64,000 bases of DNA from Romeriopsis navalis LEGE 11480 (GTDB lineage: Bacteria; Cyanobacteriota; Cyanobacteriia; Leptolyngbyales; Leptolyngbyaceae), in assembly GCF_015207035.1 (NCBI RefSeq), contig NZ_JADEXQ010000003.1, positions 62,001-126,000 on the forward strand, in the 5' to 3' direction. This document shows positions 8,098 through 17,185 of this stretch, piece by piece (the stretch's first letter is position 1; each line of letters starts with the position of its first letter). The notes under the pieces are model-generated. The model was given only the letters and a program-made list of their open reading frames with translations, was not told the DNA's origin and did not search any database. A program made the translations under genes and the position numbers.

Positions 8098-8410
8098 TTT
8101 ACGTCCTGTTTTTTCCTAAAGATGTACAAGGGGTGGTTCGTCCGTGGTGTATCGAGGGATATGATTCGCTAAAGCTTGTGGTAGATGGTGGGGTAAGCGG
8201 GCGGAAAATGATGTGTTGCGATCGGCAGTTTATGAGAGACTATCAACTAAGGCAGTTCAACACCAACCGAAGTTTGAGCCAATGTGCAACGGCACCGATT
8301 CAACTTTGTTGCGTTTTGTAAATCACCTTAATGTCGTGACTCAAATCATCTTAAGATATTAAGTCATTGCGGCAGTCGTATTTATAAATAGGGTTAGCTT
8401 TGGAGGAGTA
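8098..8410. other. intergenic region upstream of psb30
   Basis: The region separates the divergent ykgJ-like and psb30 genes and must hold both promoters. The only frame, 8037-8321 on the plus strand, overlaps ykgJ in antisense and has no recognisable content. Confidence 0.5.
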
Positions 8411-8512
8411 ATGGACTTTCAGGTAATTTTCCAATTAGCGTGTTTGGCGATGATTGTGATCGCGGGACCAGTCGTTGTCTTTTTGCTGGTTGCGCGTGGC
8501 GGAGACCTGTAA
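8411..8512 (+). CDS. psb30: photosystem II protein Psb30 (Ycf12)
   Basis: A 33-residue single-helix protein: MDFQVIFQLACLAMIVIAGP followed by VVVFLLVARGGDL. It matches Psb30 of other cyanobacteria in length, in the N-terminal polar stretch, in the helix with the AGP-x4-FLL pattern and in the terminal (A/R)RGG(D/N)L. Psb30 is a thylakoid-membrane subunit at the periphery of the PSII core near cytochrome b559 and PsbJ, and helps stabilise PSII in strong light. GGAGGAG lies immediately before the ATG. The gene has its own downstream terminator, so it is monocistronic. Confidence 0.93.
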   Translation: MDFQVIFQLACLAMIVIAGPVVVFLLVARGGDL

Positions 8513-8561
8513 GTAGGACTTCTTTGATTCAATAATCAAGTTTTGAGAGAGAGTAGCTTCG

Positions 8562-8590
8562 AGCCTAGCCCTAGTGGTTAGGCTTTTTTA
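8562..8590 (+). terminator. psb30 factor-independent terminator
   Basis: AGCCTAGCC (8562-8570) pairs with GGTTAGGCT (8576-8584) through a five-base loop with one G-U pair and is followed by a T6 run. It is 49 bp after the psb30 stop codon. Confidence 0.9.
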
Positions 8591-8834
8591 TTGTGCTGAG
8601 TCGGTTTGACGCTTGGCGCGGCTGACATTTTCTGGGTGGGGACTGATGCTGTTTAGCCTCGGACTATTTAGCATCGGAATTTTTGTGTTTGGATGCGGCA
8701 GAAGCCGATTTACTGCGACTCGATTAGTGCGCATCAAACGACTCGCCAGTTTGTGGTGAGGTAGTTGTTTTGGCAAGCGGGATCAGTACGTTGAGCAGGC
8801 GATCGCGTTTAGACGCACTCAGTTGCAATGCTTT

Positions 8835-9851
8835 TTAGTAGCTGGCTAAAGTTCTTGAGGGCTTTTGAAGGGATTGCCAGTCGTTGTTCTTGAGCATTTT
8901 GAGTTGCTCGATGCGATGCAGGAAGTAGAAGTTGTCAAGTCGGCTGTATTCGTTCATTAATGCATGATTCAGGCTGATGGCCCAGCGCCAGAGGTGTGCG
9001 ACTTGGGTCAGGGGCATGAGTGCGATGATTTCCTCGTGGGTCAGGGGTTGAATATTCTGATAACCGTCAACAAAGGCATCACGGACGGAATAGCGCATGC
9101 CGCTACAAAGTGCCATCTGGAGAAATTTGGCGACGTCGAAAGCCCGCCAGCCATAGCCGCACTGATCAAAATCAAATAAGGTCATCTGCTGATCGCTAGT
9201 GCAGTGGACGTTCCCACTGTGGGGATCGCCCCAGCAGATGACCCAGAAGGGTGATTCTTGAGGCAGCGATCGCAGGGCTTGATGTAACTCGTCGCCAGTT
9301 GCCTGTAGGAGCGATGCGGTGGATGGGTTTTGCACCTGCGGCAGAATAATATTGAGCGATTGATTGAGTAAATGTTCTAGGTCTAAAGGTTGACGATTGG
9401 CTTTTGTTTGAAAGTCAGTGGTGGCAATGTGTAATTTGGCGAGAATCTGACCCAGGCCATGACTTTGAGCCTGATTAAAGTCACCGAGGGCAATTTCTCC
9501 GGGGGCATAGGTCATTAATGTGGCAAATCGGCTCCCTTCCGGGGCATTGATTTCCAGCATTAACTGACCATCACAGGTAGCCAACGGATGGGAGACGGGA
9601 ACGTGACGCTGATGCAGGAAGTCCAGCAATTCCATTTCGAAGTGAATGTCATCGAACGATCGCCAATGGGTGTGGGAAACGCGGAGGACATATTGTTGAT
9701 CAGTCGCATGGACTAAGTAGACATCACTAAGTCCACGTTTCCACAGGCGGCAGTCATGAATATGGCCAATGCCATAGTGCGTCAGGACGTGACTGGCCAA
9801 AATGTCGGCACGCAGGGTTGAATAAGTTACTGGAAAATGTTCATTCAACAT
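8835..9851 (-). CDS. APH-fold phosphotransferase (SrkA/homoserine kinase II-like)
   Basis: The 338-residue protein has the aminoglycoside phosphotransferase/choline kinase fold: a nucleotide-binding lobe with VYLVHATDQQYVLRVS, the catalytic loop WGDPHSGNVH (about residues 220-229) with Asp and Asn, and the metal-binding DFD in LFDFDQCGYGWRAFDVAKF. The length and the aromatic C-terminus resemble the stress-response kinase A/Ser-Thr kinase-like and homoserine kinase type II subfamilies. Substrate (protein, amino acid or small molecule) is not determinable. ATG at 9851 fits the family start. The gene is alone. Confidence 0.85.
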   Translation of the reverse strand: MLNEHFPVTYSTLRADILASHVLTHYGIGHIHDCRLWKRGLSDVYLVHATDQQYVLRVSHTHWRSFDDIHFEMELLDFLHQRHVPVSHPLATCDGQLMLEINAPEGSRFATLMTYAPGEIALGDFNQAQSHGLGQILAKLHIATTDFQTKANRQPLDLEHLLNQSLNIILPQVQNPSTASLLQATGDELHQALRSLPQESPFWVICWGDPHSGNVHCTSDQQMTLFDFDQCGYGWRAFDVAKFLQMALCSGMRYSVRDAFVDGYQNIQPLTHEEIIALMPLTQVAHLWRWAISLNHALMNEYSRLDNFYFLHRIEQLKMLKNNDWQSLQKPSRTLASY

Positions 9852-10127
9852 ATCAACTCATGCGATTCAGGCGTTCGTCTACAGGCATTCAATGAGCGCG
9901 GTTGTAGGTTATTGCACAGCAGGATTCAATCGATTGTTTAGAATGCTGGGTTGCTTAGAATGCTGGGTAAATGCGAGTTTAGCTAGTTTGACTGAACGAG
10001 CGACTGTCCAATCTCGGTTTAAATGGCGTTCGGTTTAAGTCAATTTAATATTATTTAGACTAATGCTCGGCATTGGCTCAGACTGTTTATAGTGAACAAA
10101 TAAATAGCTTCTGATGCGTAAATGTCA

Positions 10128-10943
10128 TCAATTCTTGGCGATTTTGGCCACAAAGTCTTTGATCGCCTGACTGTAGATTATACCGCCAATGTCGCTGACA
10201 TCATTATGTCCGGCGTTGGGAATTGCTTGGAACTGTTTGGGATTGGATGCTGCTTGAAATAAAATTTTTCCATGTTCAAATGGAATTATCTCATCGCGAT
10301 TGCCATGAATAATCAGGACTGGTGCTTTCACTTGAGCAATGCGATCGCGGTTGGGAAATTTGTCGAAGGGCAGTAGTGGAAATGGGATGACGACCCGAAA
10401 AATACTGGTGAAAGTGCTTTCTAAAATCAGACCAGCGATTGGTTTTTGGCTGGCGAGATAGGTGGAAGGGCCACCGCCGATCGAGCGACCAAAGAGAATG
10501 ATGCGGCGGCTGGGGATCTGAAGCTGCTCGGTGGCGTATTTATAAGTGGCTTCGATGTCTTGGTAGGCGTTGGTTTCGGAGGGGGTCCCTTGGCTCAGTC
10601 CATAGCCGCGATAGTCGTAGGCAATCACGTTAAAGCCGAGATCTTTGAGTTTCAGTAGATGGGGATAGATGCTGCCTAGGGTTTCGGCGTTGCCGTGGCT
10701 GTAGAGAATTGTGTGGGTGGCTTGGGGGTGGGTGAGATGGACGAGGGTGATGATTTCGCCATTGGGTGTGGTGATGGCGATCGGCGGTTTGGGCAGGGGC
10801 GCTTGACTGGCGTACTGCGGGATAAACATTTGGCGATCGGCGAAGAAGAACCCGTAGGCGGCGATCGTGCAATAAATCAACACAGGAATCCGAATCAATA
10901 CTTTCCAGTCGGGGATTTGAGTCAGCCAATTACGAAATGACAT
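10128..10943 (-). CDS. alpha/beta hydrolase, membrane-anchored (ABHD17/BEM46-like)
   Basis: The 271-residue protein has an N-terminal hydrophobic anchor (IPVLIYCTIAAYGFFFA), then an alpha/beta hydrolase core: oxyanion region YSHGNAETLGS, YDYRGYGLSQG, nucleophile elbow GRSIGGG (Ser about 152), Asp in HGNRDEIIPF and His in NAGHNDVS. This is the BEM46/ABHD13-17 type serine hydrolase arrangement; substrates are probably esters or thioesters of lipids, but that is inference. Its ATG directly abuts the recJ stop codon (TAAATG), so the two genes are one operon and probably translationally coupled. Confidence 0.9.
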   Translation of the reverse strand: MSFRNWLTQIPDWKVLIRIPVLIYCTIAAYGFFFADRQMFIPQYASQAPLPKPPIAITTPNGEIITLVHLTHPQATHTILYSHGNAETLGSIYPHLLKLKDLGFNVIAYDYRGYGLSQGTPSETNAYQDIEATYKYATEQLQIPSRRIILFGRSIGGGPSTYLASQKPIAGLILESTFTSIFRVVIPFPLLPFDKFPNRDRIAQVKAPVLIIHGNRDEIIPFEHGKILFQAASNPKQFQAIPNAGHNDVSDIGGIIYSQAIKDFVAKIAKN

Positions 10944-12935
10944 TTATGTTTTTTCCTTTGCCCAAACCTGAGCCGCAGTCTTCACTAAATCGTAATATGG
11001 CGCTTCGGTGACATCAATTTCCATTGGCTGTTGCAGCAACTTACTCAAAGTGCCCATGCGCTGACCCTTTTGAATAATCAAAACTTCGCCTTGGGGATTG
11101 CGAATTTGAAGTTCTTGGATTTGGCTGCGTTGAATCAAATTGCAGGTATATTGCTGATCACCGAGGCTAAACGCCACCCCATTTGCTTCACTCGCGGGTC
11201 GGACACCAACAATTTCGAGCTCGATCGATACTTCACCGCGCCATTCATTCGATCGTAGCTTGTAGGCAATATCCAGATTACGCGGCATCGGATAGTATTC
11301 GCCCCAGCGCCAAGCTAACGCATCGACCGTTTTACTGGCTTCTCCCGATTCGTTCCAATCATTTTGTTGCACTGTGAGTTTCAGATGATTTTTACCGATC
11401 AGCTTTTGGCGGCTGACTTTGACATTGGGTGTCCAAAAAACAGGATCGGGATTAGCCATGCCGCAGGGATGCAGTTGATCGATTTGTTGGAATAAATCCA
11501 TGCCAACTTCGTTCAAGTCAAGCTGTGCATCAACTGTCACCAATGGTTTGAGATGTTTTGGTTCGAGGCATTGGTGTGCGAACTCACTCAGGCGATCGCT
11601 AAAACTTGTCAAATCGCTTGCCGCTAACGAAAAGCCCCCCGCGGCTTTATGACCACCATGTTTGATCGTGAAATCCTTCGCATATTCCAATGCCTCAAAT
11701 ACATTAAATTCAGGAATACTGCGGGCCGAACCCCGGACATGGGTTTTTGCTGCATCTTCGTAGGTGCCGATGAAGACAGGGACACCATAACGCTCGACTA
11801 GGCGAGAGGCCACGATGCCAATCACACCGTGATGCCACTCGGGTTGGACGATGACCAAAACGCGGGATTTCTGTGCGTCTAATGTCCCTTGTTCATAGAC
11901 TTCTACGGCATCGATTGCGATTTGTTCACAGAGTTGTTGCCGCTGTTTGTTAATCGATTCACATTGCATTGCTCGTTCTAATGCAATTCCTTCATCTTCT
12001 GTAATCAACATTTCAATCACGATTTGCGGATCGCCGATCCGACCAACGGCATTAATCCGGGGGCCAAGGCGAAAGCCGATTGCCTCAGGCTTAATATTCT
12101 TCTCACCGCCAAGTCCAGAAACTTGAATCAGGGATTGGATACCTTTGATTTTGGATTGGGCCAGCAGTCGCAATCCACGTCTAACCCAGCGCCGGTTTAC
12201 CCCCGTTAATGCGGCGAGATCGGCGATTGTGCCCAGTGTAAATAGTTCCAATAATGGGTCTTTGAGCGCGGCTTCTTTACCTAAAACCTGGGCGACAGAT
12301 AATGCGAGTAGATAGGCTACACCCACCCCAGCCATGGCCCGGTAAGGTGAACCTGGGTCAATTAGTTGGGGATTGAGAATTGCGTTAGCGTTGGGGATTT
12401 CCGGTGGGACTTCGTGATGGTCGGTGATGATGACCGTCAGACCTAATTCCCTGGCCCGCGCCACGGGTGCATGGGCGGCAATGCCGTTATCCACGGTGAG
12501 AATAATCTCGACGCCTTCAGCGTGAAACTCTTCGATGATGCGAGTATTAATCCCATAACCTTCGCTCATTCGACTGGGAATGGCATAGTCAACTTTGGCC
12601 CCGAGAAACTTTAAAGCCCGCATGAGCAATGCTGTACTGGTCATACCGTCAGCATCATAGTCGCCGCAAATAGCAATCTTCTCACCGTTGGCGATCGCGT
12701 TGACTAAAATATCAACGCTAGCTTGCAAGTCGGGAAAATCCACCAGGGGATCGCTCAGGGGGGCGGCATCAGGATCAAGGAAAAACGTGGCTTGCTCGAT
12801 CGTGCTGATGCCCCGGTTCAGCATGACTTGTGTAAGCACTGCGGCAAGGCCAGTATGTGCAGCAAGTTGGCGGGCGGCTTCCGGCTGGGGAGGATGAATA
12901 TACCAGCGTTGTTGGGGAATTTTGGAAGCAGCCAT
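10944..12935 (-). CDS. recJ: single-stranded-DNA-specific exonuclease RecJ
   Basis: From ATG at 12935 the product is 663 residues with RecJ motifs in order: ICGDYDADGMTST (DHH domain motif I), LTVDNGI, VIITDHHEVP (the DHH motif), AGVGVAYLL, and the DHHA1 motif GGHKAAGGFS, then the OB-fold region. RecJ degrades single-stranded DNA 5' to 3' in RecFOR recombination, mismatch and base excision repair. The frame stays open to a start at 13076, but this extension is unlike RecJ N-termini and crosses a long inverted repeat (13043-13085), so the shorter start before WYIHPP is preferred. First gene of an operon with the hydrolase. Confidence 0.95.
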   Translation of the reverse strand: MAASKIPQQRWYIHPPQPEAARQLAAHTGLAAVLTQVMLNRGISTIEQATFFLDPDAAPLSDPLVDFPDLQASVDILVNAIANGEKIAICGDYDADGMTSTALLMRALKFLGAKVDYAIPSRMSEGYGINTRIIEEFHAEGVEIILTVDNGIAAHAPVARARELGLTVIITDHHEVPPEIPNANAILNPQLIDPGSPYRAMAGVGVAYLLALSVAQVLGKEAALKDPLLELFTLGTIADLAALTGVNRRWVRRGLRLLAQSKIKGIQSLIQVSGLGGEKNIKPEAIGFRLGPRINAVGRIGDPQIVIEMLITEDEGIALERAMQCESINKQRQQLCEQIAIDAVEVYEQGTLDAQKSRVLVIVQPEWHHGVIGIVASRLVERYGVPVFIGTYEDAAKTHVRGSARSIPEFNVFEALEYAKDFTIKHGGHKAAGGFSLAASDLTSFSDRLSEFAHQCLEPKHLKPLVTVDAQLDLNEVGMDLFQQIDQLHPCGMANPDPVFWTPNVKVSRQKLIGKNHLKLTVQQNDWNESGEASKTVDALAWRWGEYYPMPRNLDIAYKLRSNEWRGEVSIELEIVGVRPASEANGVAFSLGDQQYTCNLIQRSQIQELQIRNPQGEVLIIQKGQRMGTLSKLLQQPMEIDVTEAPYYDLVKTAAQVWAKEKT

Positions 12936-13042
12936 ATTGCACCGAGATTCTAACTGGACGCGCATCGCCCCGAATACCATCCGGGAAATTGCATTGCTGA
13001 TTCTAACGTACCATGCGAATTTCGGCGATCGTACTTTTGCCT

Positions 13043-13085
13043 TCACAGTTCTTGCGGCCAAAGTAGTGTGTCGCAAGAACTGTGA
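13043..13085. repeat. 14-bp inverted repeat upstream of recJ
   Basis: TCACAGTTCTTGCG (13043-13056) is the exact reverse complement of CGCAAGAACTGTGA (13072-13085), spacer 15 bp. It is 108 bp upstream of the recJ ATG, in its probable leader or promoter. It could be a leader hairpin or an operator; no T-run follows on the recJ strand. Confidence 0.65.
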
Positions 13086-13285
13086 TTTTGCGTAATTAAC
13101 CGTTACACAACTTGTGAATTCGCGCTTAACTTTTACAAAGCATTAAAGGTTTCTATGATTTATGGCTGCTTCCTAAATGTAATTTCTACAATGAATATAT
13201 ATAAGTTTTACCGGAATTCGGTTCTGGCAATTTGGGCCATTTCCTCCTATTCACTTCACGCTTGCTTCCTTCGGAGAAAGATTTT

Positions 13286-13660
13286 ATGCGCGGCGCTGCT
13301 CGTTCGATGGCTCGGTCTGGTTGGTTTACAACGGCTTTGGTGGGAGTGATGACGGTCGGGGTTGCGCTGCCGGTTCAGGCAACCGGATCGCGTCAGTCGA
13401 GTCGCTTCACCTATGAATATCCAGAAAAGGTTGTGCAGGCTTATGTCAGTGCTTGCGGCAATGAAGCGACTGATCGCGTGCCGCAGCCAGTGATGCAGGC
13501 GATCTGTGTCTGTACGATCGAAGAATTTCAAAATGAATTCAGCTTGCCGGAGTTTCGGGCCATTGGCCAGGCGATCCAGGAAGAGCGCGATGTGCCACCG
13601 GAAATGAATCGAATTATGTCTGATTGTGTGCGGCAGGTAATGGTGCGGCCTAACGTTTAG
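13286..13660 (+). CDS. secreted hypothetical protein with conserved cysteines
   Basis: ATG at 13286 has GGAG about ten bases upstream. The 124-residue protein opens with Arg residues and a hydrophobic core (FTTALVGVMTVGVALP) ending in VQATGS, a plausible signal peptidase I site after QA. The mature part is helical with a cysteine set SACGN, AICVCTIEEF and DCV that could form disulfides, and a segment EFSLPEFRAIGQA. I do not recognise a named family. It stands upstream of rimM on the same strand with a 141-bp gap. Confidence 0.75.
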   Translation: MRGAARSMARSGWFTTALVGVMTVGVALPVQATGSRQSSRFTYEYPEKVVQAYVSACGNEATDRVPQPVMQAICVCTIEEFQNEFSLPEFRAIGQAIQEERDVPPEMNRIMSDCVRQVMVRPNV

Positions 13661-13801
13661 GGCGATTCGTCGCACTAAATTGTTGCGCTTCATCCTTGAT
13701 CATCCAACGCGTTTGCAACGTGTAGGAATCGATTTGTGCGGACAGCTGGTCCAAAATTCGCGATAATGATTCATCGTTGATGGCTTTTGTAGGTTTGTTT
13801 T

Positions 13802-14338
13802 ATGCCAGTTCCCGACGGGTTTATCGAAGTTGGCAAGATTGTCGCGGCCCAAGGCATTCGGGGTGAAGTGCGGGTTTATCCCAGTTCCGATTTTCCTGAG
13901 CGCTTTATGGTCAAGGGTGAGCGGTGGCTACAGCGGCCCAATAGTCAGACTGCCGAATCGATCAAATTGCTGAAGGGCTATTACCAAGAAGGCAAAGGCT
14001 TATACATCGTCAAGCTGGAGGGCGTGCAGGATCGCAATCAAGCGGAAAAGTTGCGCAATGCCTTACTGCTGGTGCGGGAAGACGATAAGCCAGAACTGGA
14101 CGAAGGCGAATTTCATATTTCTGATCTAATCGGTTTGCCCGTTTACCAACAAGCTGATCAAGCATTAGTTGGTACAGTGACAAATCTGTTCCACGCTGGG
14201 CATGATTTGCTGGAAGTCGCAGTGGAAGGTCGGGATAACCCGGTCTTGATTCCGTTTGTGGAAGCGATGGTGCCTGTGGTGGATCTCGACGAACAGCGGA
14301 TTGAGATTACGCCACCACCGGGACTTTTGGATTTATAG
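13802..14338 (+). CDS. rimM: ribosome maturation factor RimM
   Basis: The 178-residue protein has the RimM N-terminal beta-barrel motif VGKIVAAQGIRGEVRVYP and the PRC-barrel C-terminal half (DLIGLPVYQ... VLIPFVEAMVPVVDL). RimM binds S19 and assists 16S rRNA processing at the 30S head. Length and motif order match the family. It is not next to trmD, rpsP or rplS, the usual bacterial partners, which is common in cyanobacteria. Confidence 0.95.
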   Translation: MPVPDGFIEVGKIVAAQGIRGEVRVYPSSDFPERFMVKGERWLQRPNSQTAESIKLLKGYYQEGKGLYIVKLEGVQDRNQAEKLRNALLLVREDDKPELDEGEFHISDLIGLPVYQQADQALVGTVTNLFHAGHDLLEVAVEGRDNPVLIPFVEAMVPVVDLDEQRIEITPPPGLLDL

Positions 14339-14465
14339 CGGTGGGTTTTGACGGGTGAACGATCGACGGCGATTGGTAGCATTCGCAGATCGGCTCAGCC
14401 GGTGGCTTATAATGATCAATCGACTGCCGCAGTGCAGCGTTGGTGATATTCCGAGGAACCCCCAA

Positions 14466-15020
14466 ATGGCGAGCTTGCGTTTAGAAAATGGCACAACTCT
14501 GACCGACTTAGCGGCGATCGCGCCTGAACTCGCCCCGCTGAATATTCAGCTGAGCCATTGGGCCGTCGGTGATGATGCAACGGTGCAGGAATTATTGCAA
14601 AAAGCGGCGTTGGGGGACGAGGAGAAAGAGCAGGTTTTGGTCGGGGTCGATCGCTATTTCGAGCAAATGAAAGCCGAAGCTGGCTATACTAGCCGCGATT
14701 TGATCGTGATTCACCCCGAGGTGCCGGGACTCGATGTGATGCTGGCCAAGTTCGATAAAATCCATACCCATGCCGATGACGAAGTGCGCTACATCGTTGA
14801 AGGCGAGGGGATTTTTGGGTTTGTGCGTCCGGATGGTTCGCAGGTGGAGCTGACGGTGCAGGCAGAAGAATACATCAATGTCCCGGCGGGAACGGAGCAC
14901 TGGTTTTATCTGACTGCGGCCAAGCGGATTAAAGCCGTGCGTTACTTTATCGGGACTGATGGTTGGGTGCCGGAGTATACGGGCACGGCGATTGCGTTTC
15001 GCGATTCGGCGGCAGTTTAG
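14466..15020 (+). CDS. mtnD: acireductone dioxygenase (MtnD-like)
   Basis: The 184-residue cupin protein carries the metal ligands HTHADDEVRY (H-x-H-x4-E) and the fourth His in PAGTEHWFYL, with KFDKIHTH and RYFIGTDGWVP as family context. Acireductone dioxygenase converts 1,2-dihydroxy-5-methylthiopent-1-en-3-one to 2-keto-4-methylthiobutyrate in methionine salvage (Fe form). ATG at 14466 (GAGG upstream) is preferred to the 37-codon-longer frame from 14355, which is not conserved in the family. No other salvage genes are adjacent. It follows rimM by 127 bp and may share its transcript. Confidence 0.92.
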   Translation: MASLRLENGTTLTDLAAIAPELAPLNIQLSHWAVGDDATVQELLQKAALGDEEKEQVLVGVDRYFEQMKAEAGYTSRDLIVIHPEVPGLDVMLAKFDKIHTHADDEVRYIVEGEGIFGFVRPDGSQVELTVQAEEYINVPAGTEHWFYLTAAKRIKAVRYFIGTDGWVPEYTGTAIAFRDSAAV

Positions 15021-15029
15021 TGGATTGAT

Positions 15030-15069
15030 GACGCCCATTGACCGAATTATCATCCTGAGGGCGTCTTCG
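15030..15069 (+). terminator. weak terminator between convergent genes
   Basis: GACGCCC (15030-15036) pairs with GGGCGTC (15059-15065), followed by TTCGTT. The loop is long (22 nt), so this is a weak call; its position between convergent mtnD and the lipoprotein gene supports it. Confidence 0.4.
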
Positions 15070-15100
15070 TTATCACACCGTCAGGATTGTCCGGCACATT

Positions 15101-15586
15101 TTATCGGCGCATTTTGTTTTCCATTGGCCCCAGGAGAAATTCCCGTCGCCTTGCTTCTTCGTTGGCACGGATACTATTGGACAGGCGTCGACCGGCGGCG
15201 TTTCTCTCCTTTTCCTCGCGGGCGCGGGCGGCCCATACGAGTTTTGCTTCGGCATCTCTTTGCTGAATGGCAATGAGTCGGCGGCGGGCTGCTTCACGTT
15301 GTGCGGCGGCTCGTCGATCGGCGGCCTGTTCGGCTAAACGTTGTGCGACTGCGATGCGATTGGCTTTGTCTTTAGCGGCTGCGATGCGATCGGCTTCTGC
15401 TTTGGCTTTGGCTTGGGCTTCTGCGGTGGCGACGATCGTCTGTGCTGCGACTTCAACGGTCGCGGTTGTCTGTGGGGTGAGTGACGCGGCCGTATCCCCT
15501 GCAAATGGCGATTGAATCGTGACTTTAACGCAACCAACACTCAAGATGCTGACGGTTGCCGCTGCGACTAAAACTGGTAATTTCAT
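15101..15586 (-). CDS. Ala/Arg-rich lipoprotein, coiled coil
   Basis: The ATG at 15586 gives 161 residues starting MKLPVLVAAATVSILSVGC, a lipoprotein signal with lipobox LSVGC (Cys19). The rest is mostly one Ala/Glu/Arg/Lys-rich helical stretch (AEAQAKAKAEADRIAAAKDK onward), predicted coiled coil, ending in a short block RRLSNSIRANEEARRRE. The signal sequence and this terminal block are both shared with the lipoprotein at 18102-18752, which carries an SH3 domain instead of the long helix. Probably a membrane-anchored periplasmic protein; function unknown. Longer TTG/GTG starts upstream would bury the lipobox. Confidence 0.72.
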   Translation of the reverse strand: MKLPVLVAAATVSILSVGCVKVTIQSPFAGDTAASLTPQTTATVEVAAQTIVATAEAQAKAKAEADRIAAAKDKANRIAVAQRLAEQAADRRAAAQREAARRRLIAIQQRDAEAKLVWAARAREEKERNAAGRRLSNSIRANEEARRREFLLGPMENKMRR

Positions 15587-16269
15587 TTGCTTGAACGTCT
15601 TGGATCTTGTGGAACACAACTTGCTGGAATTTATCCAATTTGCATCGGTCGCCGACGCTTTGATCGGGACTCGATGTAGATTGGACACGCCTTTTCCTCA
15701 GAATGCCCTGACGGTGATGTTTGTTGTTCAGTGATCTTGCTTGAAATGCGACGTTTATATGGAAGATGCGAGGGCAATTTAAGTTGATCGCAGGCCGCTA
15801 GTTGAGACAAAACCACATTATCAACTGTTGCTCAGAACTTCACTCTAAGGGCCACTTGCCTGTGAACTCGCACGGGCATTTCATTCGGACCTCATCGTCA
15901 ACACATCGAGCTTTCGAGCAATTTATGGCTCACAGTTAGCACGGTGAGATCAAACCAAATGTTCGAGTCGAATCTCCGAGCAGAGATGGGATCGAATTAA
16001 TCTGCTTGATATTGAGGATTGGTCGAGCTATTCCAGTATTTCTGATTGATGGTCGAATCGCTTCAGTGATTTTGCCGGAGCTGAATGTTTGATTGGTTGG
16101 ATGCTGTTTGGTTTGGTGCGATCGCCGCGAATTTCTAGGGCCAAATTGCTGATTTTAGCGACAGGTTTTGATATGGGTGGCGGTGTGGCTAATGTGACCT
16201 GTCGATCGGATATGGGGCTTACTAAGAGCAGTTCATCTTGCTCTCGCTCATTTTGCTCAACGCTACATC
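15587..16269. other. intergenic region, no supported gene
   Basis: Frames here on both strands (for example 15631-15816 minus and 16089-16331 plus) lack motifs and ribosome sites. The region must supply the promoter of the lipoprotein gene and of the plus-strand gene starting at 16270. Confidence 0.5.
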
Positions 16270-17121
16270 ATGAGACATCGCATATTAGAATCCAGTCCCC
16301 ACCGGTTATTAATTCGGTTGGAACAGGATAATTTTGAACGACTCCGAGCTGGATGTTTGCTCGGACTGCTGGTGGTGGGGCTGGTGCTGTCGCTGTAATA
16401 TTTGAATACCAAAACCATACTGTTGTGTGAACGGCGGCATGATCTTTGCCTGACTAAACAGGTCGGGCGGGTCTGGCCCATCAAACCCGATACACGGGTG
16501 TTTGCCATTAGTCAGGCCAGTCATATCACGACTCGAATGGTACGTTCGGGACGTTCCAGAACCCGTAAGGCCTTTGTGGTGTTGCGGGATGGGACGGAGA
16601 TCAAGTTTCGATTTAATCGAGACGTGGCGAAAATTAATCGTTATTTAGCGAATCGTCAGCCGGACAAGCTATCTTTGACCTATCACGATCCCACTACGGC
16701 TTGGTTGTTGAGTTTTAGCTGGTTGATTGGGATTGTGATGTCGATGGTGTACGGCTTTTCCTGTGGGCTGTATCAGACGATTCGTTTGGAGCGATCTCGC
16801 CGCATTCTCGAAATCCAGCAGCACCAGAATGTCTGGGGGCGATTTTGTCAGCGGGTGTTTGGGCAATTAGTTTGGATTGGTCAGTCGATTCAGGCGGTGC
16901 CACTGTGCGTTGCTTGGGCCAGGGTTGAGGCAATTCGTACCGATGGTGATAGTTGGTGGCAAGCATTCTGGAACCAGCGACGCAATGGTAAAAAACTGCA
17001 TACGCTCAAGCTCTATTTCGGTGATCATCAGCGACCGATCAAAATTTATCAAACCACTAATTATCAACAATTGATGAGCGTCGCCGAGAGACTGGAATCG
17101 TTTATGCGATCGCCGCATTAA
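16270..17121 (+). pseudogene. membrane protein gene split by an in-frame TAA stop; paralogue of the next gene
   Basis: ATG at 16270 reads 42 codons (MRHRILESSPHRLLIRLEQD ... VVGLVLSL), then TAA at 16396-16398, and then continues in the same frame as YLNTKTILLCERRHDLC... to a stop at 17121. The neighbouring gene (17186-18034) encodes the same architecture without interruption: MRYRIFQ start, hydrophobic helix, CDRATNQC pair aligned with CERRHDLC, a second helix pair, and a C-terminal domain with NVWGRFCQRVFGQ matching NGVGRFCSRILGQ. So a single base change has truncated the protein in its first membrane helix. The remaining 239 codons look intact, which fits a recent mutation, a sequence error, or reinitiation (a TTG at 16402). 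Confidence 0.8.
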
Positions 17122-17185
17122 ACCGCTCCAGGCAATTTTTGCAGAAGTTAATCTGTGACACCAGTTAATCCGCTGAGGACATCGG

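Noticed and set aside
8588-8776. 62-codon minus-strand frame after psb30
   Set aside because: Begins on top of the terminator and is rich in Arg, Pro and Asn without structure; treated as chance.
12935-13076. N-terminal extension of RecJ
   Set aside because: Would cross the long inverted repeat, and its sequence does not look like RecJ.
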